Origin: Pirellulales bacterium
Lineage (GTDB): Bacteria; Planctomycetota; Planctomycetia; Pirellulales; JALHLM01
Direction of reading: 5' to 3'
DNA: 6,472 nucleotides
NCBI GenBank assembly: GCA_022844585.1
Contig: JALHLM010000330.1
Span: 557 to 7,028 of the forward strand
Under the pieces are notes generated by a model, which was not told where the DNA came from, made no database searches, and saw only the letters and a program-made list of their open reading frames with translations. A program made the translations under genes and the position numbers. Below, one piece after another: positions 1-5,891 of the stretch; position 1 is the first letter of the stretch, and each line of letters opens with the position of its first letter.

Positions 1-1
1 G

Positions 2-2752
2 AAGCCGTCGAAACGCGTTGCGAATGCGCCGCGGCACGCGCCGGAAAAGCTCGAGCCGCGCGCTATGCTCGCGGCGTCAAGCATCGTGGCGGTCACCGGC
101 GACTGGCTGGGGACGGGCGTTGACACCGCCGGGCTCTACAATCAAACGACGGGCGAATTCTACATTGCCACGGCGAACGCCACGTCGTTCGCGCAGATTT
201 CCGGGAGCTACGGGCCAGATGGCAACAACTGGATTCCGCTAGCTGGCGATTGGGACGGCGACGGCGACGATACGCTCGCGCTCTTCGACCCGGACAGCGG
301 GCGATTCTTCATCAAGAACGATCTCAGCTCAGGCGCGGCGGACCAGGTGTTTCGCTTTGGCCCCAGCGGCGCGAATTGGCAGCCGGTCGCCGGAGACTGG
401 GACGGCAACGGGCAGGACTCCATCGGCCTGTACGACGCCGCGAACGGCAAGTTCCATTTGAGGAATACGCTGAGCGCTGGCCCAGCGGACATCACCTTTC
501 AATTCGGGCCGAAGCCGACCACTTGGCGGCCGATCGCCGGCGACTGGGACGGGAACAACGTCGACGGCGTGGGACTGTACGATGGTTCGCAGGGACGGGT
601 ATATCTGCGCAATGCATTGAGCAATGGTCCGGCGGACACCGTGTTTTCGCTAGGCCCAAGCCCGGTGAACTGGCAACCGCTGGCCGGGGACTGGGATGGC
701 AACGCGACAGAAACGGTCGGGCTGTACAACCCGGCGTCGGACAAATTCTTTCTCCGCAATACGAACACGAGCGGGCCCGCGGATAGCGTGTTCTATGTCA
801 CTCCGGCGCTGAATAACATTGCGCCGGAGGCGCTCGCACCGCTCACGGCCAGCATCACGGCCGCGCAGCTGACAGCGCCGGAGGTGACGCAGTTACTGGC
901 GCGCGCCGCGGCGGCGACGGCGAGCGAAGACTACATCATCGCCATCGTCGATCGTCAAGGACACATTCTCGGCGTGCGCGTCGAGCAGAATGTGTTGAAC
1001 ACATTCGCTGGTCGCGACGACGAACTGTACTTCGCGATTGATGGCGCGATCGCAAAAGCGCGCACGGCGGCATTCTTCGCCAACGGCGACGCCACTTCCG
1101 GAAACGCCACGCCGCTGACCTCGCGGACGATTCGTTTCATCAGCCAATCGACGATCACCGAGCGCGAGGTCGAAGGGAACCCGAATAGCCTCGACCCATT
1201 GGTGCGCGGACCGGGTTTCGTCGCGCCGATTGGGCTGGGCGGCCACTTTCCGCCGGAGATTCAGCACACGCCGCCCGTCGATCTGTTCGGCATCGAACAC
1301 ACAAATCGCGACAGCCTCGTGCATCCGGGGCCGGACGGCATCAAGGGGACCGCGGACGATATCAATCTCGCTTCGCGTTTCAACGTCGATCCGGCGTTCA
1401 TCCCGGCGGGGCAGGGCATCTTCGCGCCGGAATCCTATGGATTTGTCACCGGGCTGATGCCCGAAGCGCAAAGCCGGGGCATCGCCACGCTACCGGGCGG
1501 GATTCCGATCTTCCGCGATTCCGCCGACGCGGATGCCTTTGGAGACACGCTCGTCGGCGGCATCGGCGTGTTCTTCCCCGGCGTGGATGGATATGCCACG
1601 CACGAACAGAATTTCATTCCCCGCGATCCCATCACCGGCGCCGGACAAACGGAGGCCGAGCGGACCAATGCGCCGCGCGTGCTGGAGGCGGAGTTTATTG
1701 CACTGTCGGCGATCGGCGGCAGTCGCAAGGCGGGCGTGCGTGTGGATACTCTCGACGGCATCGCGGCGATTCCGAGTATCGACTTGCCGTTCGGGCGGAT
1801 CGATCTCGTCGGCATCACGCTGGAAACCGTGGGGCCGAATCCGCAGGGCCTGGAACAACTCGTCGCGTTCGGACGCACGCTCGGCGCCGGCAGCAGCGCG
1901 AGCGGCGCCGATCAACAAGTCACCGCCGATCCCACAATTTTTGCAATCGAAGGGCAAGCGGTGCCGCAGGGATGGCTGGTGCTGCCACGCGCCGGTGGCA
2001 ATCTCTCGGCGACGGACGTGCAACAAATCATCGACAACGCAGTCGATGAAGCGTTGCGGGTCCGCGCCGCGATTCGTTTGCCGCTGGGCAGTCGCACGAA
2101 GATGGTGCTGTCAGTCACCGATACTGACGGCAACGTACTCGGCCTGTTCCGGATGCCGGATGCGACGTATTTTTCGATCGACGTGTCGGTCGCCAAGGCG
2201 CGGAACGTTTCGTACTACTCCGATCCGTTGGCGATCCTGGATATCGATCGCGTCGACGGTAACGGCGACGGGATTCCCGACGTGCCACGCGGGACGGCGA
2301 TGACGAATCGCACCTTCCGGTTCCTGGCCGAACCGCGATTCCCGTCCGGCGTTGATGGTTCGACCGCCGGCCCGTTCTCGACGTTGTTGACGCCCGGCGT
2401 GAATCCCAGAACCGCGGAGAACGTCAGCCAAGCGGCGCCGCCCGCGAATACTGCGTTCACGACCGTGCTCGGATTCGACGCGTTCACTCCGGGGCGCAAT
2501 TTCCGCGATCCTTCGAACATCGCAAATCAAAACGGCGTGGTGTTCTTTCCGGGCAGCGCATCGCTATATAGCGGATCGACCTTAGTCGGCGGCTTTGGCG
2601 TGAGCGGCGACGGCGTCGATCAGGACGACGTGGTCACGGCGTTCGGCGCGTTCGGCTACGGCCCGCCGACCAGCGTATTCCGCGCCGATCAAGTGCTCGT
2701 CCGCGGCGTGCGGTTGCCGTACCAGAAGTTCTTACGCAATCCTGAGGGATAG
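2..2752 (+). CDS. Exported LEPR-XLL protein with FG-GAP-like repeats and two GlcG/HbpS-like domains (5' partial)
   Basis: The reading frame is open from base 2 with no in-frame ATG, GTG or TTG before the ATG at 65. That ATG is the Met inside an LEPRAML motif, so the real start is upstream of the window. Residue numbers here count from that Met. Five repeats occupy residues 12-247. GlcG/HbpS-like domain 1 spans about 268-550, with the N-half marks AIVDRQGHILG and AIAKARTAAFF, and the C-half GGIPIF then VGGIGVFFPG. Domain 2 spans about 646-866, with SVTDTDGNVLG, SVAKARNVSYY and VGGFGVSGDGVDQDD. Single GlcG domains are usually about 130-150 residues, so both copies are enlarged by insertions between their halves. 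The second insertion holds a DGNGDGIPD calcium-loop-like motif at 731-739. HbpS/GlcG relatives bind or degrade haem or related ligands; an extracellular ligand-binding role is inferred and the ligand is unknown. TAG is followed at once by an in-frame TGA. Confidence 0.85.
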   Translation, partial: KPSKRVANAPRHAPEKLEPRAMLAASSIVAVTGDWLGTGVDTAGLYNQTTGEFYIATANATSFAQISGSYGPDGNNWIPLAGDWDGDGDDTLALFDPDSGRFFIKNDLSSGAADQVFRFGPSGANWQPVAGDWDGNGQDSIGLYDAANGKFHLRNTLSAGPADITFQFGPKPTTWRPIAGDWDGNNVDGVGLYDGSQGRVYLRNALSNGPADTVFSLGPSPVNWQPLAGDWDGNATETVGLYNPASDKFFLRNTNTSGPADSVFYVTPALNNIAPEALAPLTASITAAQLTAPEVTQLLARAAAATASEDYIIAIVDRQGHILGVRVEQNVLNTFAGRDDELYFAIDGAIAKARTAAFFANGDATSGNATPLTSRTIRFISQSTITEREVEGNPNSLDPLVRGPGFVAPIGLGGHFPPEIQHTPPVDLFGIEHTNRDSLVHPGPDGIKGTADDINLASRFNVDPAFIPAGQGIFAPESYGFVTGLMPEAQSRGIATLPGGIPIFRDSADADAFGDTLVGGIGVFFPGVDGYATHEQNFIPRDPITGAGQTEAERTNAPRVLEAEFIALSAIGGSRKAGVRVDTLDGIAAIPSIDLPFGRIDLVGITLETVGPNPQGLEQLVAFGRTLGAGSSASGADQQVTADPTIFAIEGQAVPQGWLVLPRAGGNLSATDVQQIIDNAVDEALRVRAAIRLPLGSRTKMVLSVTDTDGNVLGLFRMPDATYFSIDVSVAKARNVSYYSDPLAILDIDRVDGNGDGIPDVPRGTAMTNRTFRFLAEPRFPSGVDGSTAGPFSTLLTPGVNPRTAENVSQAAPPANTAFTTVLGFDAFTPGRNFRDPSNIANQNGVVFFPGSASLYSGSTLVGGFGVSGDGVDQDDVVTAFGAFGYGPPTSVFRADQVLVRGVRLPYQKFLRNPEG
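50..76 (+). other. LEPR-XLL planctomycete N-terminal motif
   Basis: Codons 50-76 read LEPRAMLAA, preceded by a basic stretch (KPSKRVANAPRHAPEK). This matches the LEPR-XLL motif found near the start of many large exported planctomycete proteins, where the basic lead-in and the hydrophobic residues after it act as the N-terminal export region. It lies only 11 residues before the first repeat. It supports both the planctomycete assignment and a start codon upstream of the window. The match is seen directly; the export role is family knowledge. Confidence 0.75.
98..805 (+). repeat. Five tandem 49-residue FG-GAP/VCBS-like repeats within the exported protein
   Basis: The GDW triplet occurs at residues 12, 61, 110, 159 and 208 (codons at 98, 245, 392, 539 and 686), an exact 49-residue (147-bp) period with no indels. 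Within each unit the pattern is roughly GDWDGxGxDxxGLY, then GxFxLRN, then GPADxxFxFGP, then WxPxA. The GLY position (23, 72, 121, 170, 219) and the LRN position (34, 83, 132, 181, 230) keep the same spacing. The Asp/Gly-rich DWDGDGDD segments resemble the calcium-binding loops of FG-GAP/VCBS beta-propeller blades. Unit 1 is the most diverged (GDWLGTGVD) and the end of unit 5 decays into a linker. Five visible units are fewer than the seven of typical FG-GAP propellers, so whether the ring closes is unclear. Confidence 0.85.
866..1714 (+). other. GlcG/HbpS-like domain 1 (domain within CDS)
   Basis: This covers residues about 268-550 of the exported protein. The N-terminal half has the family pattern of a helix (LTAPEVTQLLARAAAATA), a strand-turn (IIAIVDRQGHILG), then DELYFAIDGAIAKARTAAFF. 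The C-terminal half has LPGGIPIF, then DTLVGGIGVFFPG. Between them is an insertion of more than 100 residues (about 361-474) with conserved-looking blocks such as PPVDLFGIEHTNRDS and a PDGIKGTADD stretch. The domain assignment is by motif recognition of the haem-degrading/GlcG family and has not been searched. Confidence 0.65.
2000..2662 (+). other. GlcG/HbpS-like domain 2 (domain within CDS)
   Basis: This covers residues about 646-866 and repeats the order of domain 1: LSATDVQQIIDNAVDEAL, MVLSVTDTDGNVLG, YFSIDVSVAKARNVSYY, MTNRTFRFLAE, then STLVGGFGVSGDGVDQDD. The GVSGDGVDQDD end is closer to classical GlcG/HbpS than the matching GVFFPGVDG of domain 1. The two copies are clearly diverged at protein level, so this is an old duplication. 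An insertion at about 720-745 carries an EF-hand or thrombospondin-3-like loop (DGNGDGIPD). Confidence 0.65.
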
Positions 2753-2775
2753 TGACAGCCTCCCGACGCGGCATT

Positions 2776-2950
2776 GCCCGCGAAACACGCGAAACACACG
2801 AAAAGTGAGAGAGTTGGATTTGCCGAACGGAAGTATTGCACGAATTGCAGGCAGTTGCCTGACGAAACCATTCGGAACAAGTTAGCCTGACGCTGCCGGC
2901 AGAAACTCTGTCGAACGAAAACTTTGGCGTGTTTCGCGTGTTTCGCGGGC
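2776..2950. repeat. Intergenic inverted-repeat element with 22-bp perfect arms made of 9-bp units
   Basis: The arms at 2776-2797 and 2929-2950 are perfect reverse complements over 22 bp and enclose 131 bp. The left arm is itself iterative: units of cgcgaaaca at 2779-2787 and 2788-2796, then a degenerate cacgaaaag at 2797-2805. The right arm mirrors it with tgtttcgcg at 2930-2938 and 2939-2947 and a degenerate unit at 2921-2929. The interior has two short palindromes: caggca/tgcctg at 2848-2861 and ctgccggcag at 2893-2902. It has no coding sequence that I can support. The element fills most of the 269-bp gap between two + strand genes. The long interior and lack of a T-tract argue against a simple terminator; a dispersed MITE-like or structured-RNA element is possible. 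Confidence 0.8.
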
Positions 2951-3021
2951 CGTTCTGAATTCCATAGGTAGATGTGCAGGACTACGCGATCACAGACCTC
3001 GAGTACAGACGGAATTTCACT

Positions 3022-3396
3022 ATGCGACTTTCGTTGCTCGTGGCGTTGTTTTTCGTGTTGACCGTGGCATCCTCGCGTTGTATCGCGCAGAAGCCTTGGA
3101 ATCAGAAGCCGCGCGCGGCGAAGATTGAGGATGACTATGTCCGCGCTGGAAACCCGTGGGAGTTGCGGCGTTGGGCGCAGCCGACTTACACGCCGTCATA
3201 CGACTACGGCTACGTCGGCGGCGGGGCGGCGTTTCGGTGGGGACAGCCCCGGACGTTGGAGGAAGGGACCTGGGGCCGCGACTACGTCGGCGTGCTCTAC
3301 CCGCGCCGCGTATGGCTCAACTGGTGGCACGGCACGCGCTATCAAGGTGGCACCGGCGGATATGCAACCGACGGGCCGAAGGTGTTTGGCGAGTAG
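3022..3396 (+). CDS. Small secreted Gly/Tyr/Trp-rich protein of unknown function
   Basis: This encodes a 124-residue protein. I chose the ATG at 3022 because it starts directly with a textbook signal peptide: MRLS, then the hydrophobic core LLVALFFVLTVAS, then a plausible signal peptidase I site after CIA (residues 20-22). The frame is open further up to a GTG at 2974, but that would put 16 polar residues before the signal peptide. A weak Shine-Dalgarno-like acgga lies 8 bases before the ATG. The mature part, about 102 residues, is rich in aromatic and glycine residues (YDYGYVGGGAAFRWG, RRVWLNWWHG, RYQGGTGG). I recognise no named family and see no catalytic motif or membrane anchor. A Cys at 20 lacks a proper lipobox, so a lipoprotein is unlikely. 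It converges with recQ, 19 bp apart. Confidence 0.75.
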   Translation: MRLSLLVALFFVLTVASSRCIAQKPWNQKPRAAKIEDDYVRAGNPWELRRWAQPTYTPSYDYGYVGGGAAFRWGQPRTLEEGTWGRDYVGVLYPRRVWLNWWHGTRYQGGTGGYATDGPKVFGE

Positions 3397-3415
3397 AGAA
3401 GTCGACGCCCGGCGG

Positions 3416-5677
3416 CTATTCGTCGTTCCCCACGTTTCTCAAGCAGCCGATCGCGATACGAATCTGGTCGTAGCTGATGTCGCCGCCGAGTTCATCGAAG
3501 ATTGGCTTGAGGTGTTCGGTGCCGACCTTGAGTCCCGCCAGGCTGATGCGTCGAAAGGTGTCCGCGTCGAGCCAGGGGCTTGAGTCGCTAATGCGATGAT
3601 CCTCAATGAACTCGAACAGGTATTGGGCCGTCGTCGATAGCGCGCGGCCCGTGGCTTGCTGGACCGCTTCCAGCGATTTGCCCGTGGCGAACATCGCGAA
3701 AGCCGTGGCCTTGACGGGCGAGAGCTGTTTCGGCGCGGGCGCTTCCTCCGGTTCTGGCTCGACGGCTTCGACGAACTCCACGTTCGCATCCAGGGAAACG
3801 CCATTGCGTTCGCAATGCTCCACGATCGTGGCGACGAAATCCGTGCCATAGTCGGCAAGTTTCTTTTCGCCGACGCCATGCACGTGGCGCATGGCCGGCA
3901 GCGTTGAAGGCCGCCGACGGGCCATGTCGCGGAGCGTGGCGTCGCCGAAGACGATGAACGGCGGCAGGCCTTTTTCGTCGGCCTTTTGACGGCGGAGCTT
4001 GCGGAGCGCGTCGAACAGTTCGCGATCGACCCCTTCCCAAGAACCGAGATCGATCCGCCCCGCGTCCGATGAGGAGCTACTCGCGGTCCGCGCGGTCTTG
4101 CGCGATTTGCGTTCCCGGACGTGCGGCTTCGCCAGCATCGGCAAAGTCTCGCCGCGCAGCACTTGCCAGCCGGGCGGAGTAACTTGCAGCACGTTATATT
4201 CGCCGGCGCGGACCAGAAAACCTTGTCCCTGTAGCTGGTCGATCCACTCGCGGATGTGCCGCTTGTCGTGTTCGCGCAGGAGCCCGTAGGTGCTCAGCCG
4301 ATCGTGGCCTCGCGTGGCAATTTTTTCATCCGTGTCGCCGATCAAAACTTGGGACGTGTATTCCGCGCCAAATGATTCCTTCAAGCGCAGCACGCAGGAC
4401 AGAATCTTCTGCGCAATCACCAGGCGATCCTCAACAAGTTCCACGCCGCCCAGGCAGACGTCGCACGCGCCGCAGTTTTGCTTTTCCAGGTCTTGGCCGA
4501 AATGCCGGACCAGCAACCGGTGCCGGCATTCGAGCGCCGAACAATAACGATCGATGCCCTGCAGTACCTCCATCGCGATCTGAGAGGCGTCCGGCGGTAG
4601 GTCCTGCTGGATTTTGCGCCAGGTCAGAAAATCCTGCGGCGACCAGAACAGCCAGCACTCGGCTTCGAGACCGTCGCGCCCGGCGCGGCCGCTTTCCTGT
4701 TGATAGGCTTCCAGACTCTTTGGCGACGCGGCGTGACACACGTAGCGGACGTTGGATTTATCGATGCCCATGCCGAAGGCCACCGTGGCGACGATAATCC
4801 GCGCGCGATCATTGATGAAGCCGTCTTGATTCCGACGGCGGTCTTCGTCGCCGAGTCCCGCGTGATACGGCAAGGCCGCGTAGCCGGCGGCACAGAGCCG
4901 CGCGCAAAGTTCGTCGACGTCCGCGCGGCGGATGCAGTAAATAACGCCGGAGTCATCTGGAAACCGGTCCACGACTTCGCGAATTTGATGGAAAACGTCT
5001 TTGCGGCGGACAACGCGGTAGTTCAAGTTCGGCCGGTCGAACGAACCGACCAGCATCTCCGGATCGCGCAGATGGAGTTCCCGGGCGATATCTTCGCGCA
5101 CCCGCGGCGTGGCCGTGGCGGTATAGGCGTGAACGCCGACCTCGGGGAACTGCTCCTTGAGCGCGCGGAGCATGCGGTATTCGGGCCGGAAATCGTGCCC
5201 CCAGTCGCTGATGCAATGTGCCTCGTCGATGGCGAAGAACGACACGCGCTGATCGTGCAGAAAACCGAGCGTCCGCTCGTTCATTAGCCGCTCAGGCGAC
5301 ATATAGAGCAACTTCAAGCCGCCGGCGCGGACGTCGTTGGCGACCTGCTGACGCTCGCCCGGGGACATCGCGCTATTCACGCTCGCGGCGGCGACGCCGT
5401 TGTCGCGGAGGGCGTCGATCTGATCTTTCATCAGCGAGATCAGCGGCGACAACACCACGGCGACGCCTTCCATCGCGAGCGCCGGCGCCTGAAAGCAGAG
5501 CGATTTTCCGCCGCCAGTCGGCAGCACCACGACGCTATCGCGGCCGTCGACGACGCTGCGCATGGCTTCGGCCTGAAGAGGTCGAAAACTCTCGAACCCC
5601 CAGACCTGGCGAAGGATGCCGCGAAGTTGTTCCACGAGGAGCTGCGTTACGGGGCCGTGATGCGATGAACGTCGCAT
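3416..5677 (-). CDS. recQ: ATP-dependent DNA helicase RecQ
   Basis: This encodes a 753-residue 3'-5' DNA helicase acting in recombinational repair and replication-fork processing. Numbering is from the ATG at 5677. Motif 0 is FRPLQ (31-35), Walker A is TGGGKS (54-59, Lys58) and Walker B is DEAH (151-154), followed by the aromatic-rich loop CISDWGHDFRPEYR. Motif III is TATAT (186-190), motif V is VATVAFGMGIDKSNVRY (about 296-312) and motif VI is QQESGRAGRDG (326-336). Zinc ligands are Cys384, 402, 405 and 408 (CGACDVC). A winged-helix RQC domain spans about 415-509, HRDC about 551-621, and a C-terminal HTH_40-like domain about 652-746. Ser-rich and Glu/Pro-rich linkers separate the last modules. 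At 753 residues it is longer than E. coli RecQ (about 610), because of the C-terminal HTH. An in-frame ATG at 5743 would add 22 residues read from the neighbouring inverted repeat, so I prefer 5677. No good Shine-Dalgarno is visible. Confidence 0.95.
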   Translation of the reverse strand: MRRSSHHGPVTQLLVEQLRGILRQVWGFESFRPLQAEAMRSVVDGRDSVVVLPTGGGKSLCFQAPALAMEGVAVVLSPLISLMKDQIDALRDNGVAAASVNSAMSPGERQQVANDVRAGGLKLLYMSPERLMNERTLGFLHDQRVSFFAIDEAHCISDWGHDFRPEYRMLRALKEQFPEVGVHAYTATATPRVREDIARELHLRDPEMLVGSFDRPNLNYRVVRRKDVFHQIREVVDRFPDDSGVIYCIRRADVDELCARLCAAGYAALPYHAGLGDEDRRRNQDGFINDRARIIVATVAFGMGIDKSNVRYVCHAASPKSLEAYQQESGRAGRDGLEAECWLFWSPQDFLTWRKIQQDLPPDASQIAMEVLQGIDRYCSALECRHRLLVRHFGQDLEKQNCGACDVCLGGVELVEDRLVIAQKILSCVLRLKESFGAEYTSQVLIGDTDEKIATRGHDRLSTYGLLREHDKRHIREWIDQLQGQGFLVRAGEYNVLQVTPPGWQVLRGETLPMLAKPHVRERKSRKTARTASSSSSDAGRIDLGSWEGVDRELFDALRKLRRQKADEKGLPPFIVFGDATLRDMARRRPSTLPAMRHVHGVGEKKLADYGTDFVATIVEHCERNGVSLDANVEFVEAVEPEPEEAPAPKQLSPVKATAFAMFATGKSLEAVQQATGRALSTTAQYLFEFIEDHRISDSSPWLDADTFRRISLAGLKVGTEHLKPIFDELGGDISYDQIRIAIGCLRNVGNDE

Positions 5678-5708
5678 CAAATTTACAGGAAGCGCGCCTA
5701 TTACCGAT

Positions 5709-5872
5709 ACTAGCCCGTAGCGCCAGCGAGGGGGAGTTGGCATCGGGGACCGGTTGACGTGAACGCCGAGTCGGCGCTTTATCGCAATCGGTCGCTCCGG
5801 GAGGGTTTGCTTGGCGTTATCGTTTTGATTGTCGCCGTCGTCGTCTCCCCCTCGCTGGCGCTACGGGCTAGT
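5709..5872. repeat. Intergenic inverted-repeat element with 28-bp perfect arms (planctomycete-type dispersed repeat)
   Basis: Arms 5709-5736 and 5845-5872 are perfect reverse complements over 28 bp and enclose 108 bp. The arm core, tagcccgtagcgccagcgag, is of a type I associate with recurrent intergenic sequence in planctomycete genomes, where it is often mistranslated as ARSASEG-like peptides; that recollection has not been searched. The element fills most of the 214-bp gap between the creatininase-family gene and recQ, both on the - strand. Inside it is a short hairpin, cgccga-g-tcggcg, at 5764-5776. A transcript through it could fold into a long stem. A MITE-like origin, mRNA processing or transcription attenuation between the two genes are all possible. 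Confidence 0.85.
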
Positions 5873-5891
5873 GTGAGCAAGCACCGCCAGC

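Noticed and set aside
893..1471. Minus-strand open frame of 192 residues opposite the exported-protein gene
   Set aside because: Arg-rich antisense shadow of GlcG-like domain 1; no motif, no ribosome binding site and no independent support.
1533..2303. Long + strand open frame inside the exported-protein gene
   Set aside because: It overlaps the GlcG-like domains in another frame and is Arg/Ser-rich with no domain pattern, as expected of a shadow frame in G+C-rich DNA.
2776..2950. Reading the inverted repeats as a CRISPR array or insertion-sequence ends
   Set aside because: There are only two inverted arms with no regular direct-repeat/spacer pattern, no transposase frame inside, and no target duplication visible at the outer edges.
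2974..3021. GTG start 16 codons upstream of the small secreted protein
   Set aside because: It would place a polar stretch ahead of an otherwise well-formed signal peptide; the ATG at 3022 fits better.
4700..5287. Plus-strand open frame of 195 residues opposite recQ
   Set aside because: It lies wholly within the conserved helicase motifs of recQ on the other strand, and its own sequence shows no recognisable domain.
5692..5720. TAGTAT-like -10 box for recQ on the - strand next to the repeat arm
   Set aside because: Only a 4 of 6 match and no -35 hexamer at suitable spacing; part of it falls in the repeat, so chance is likely.
5764..5776. Short perfect hairpin (6-1-6) considered as a terminator
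   Set aside because: On the - strand, where the genes run, it is not followed by a T-tract; on the + strand no gene precedes it.
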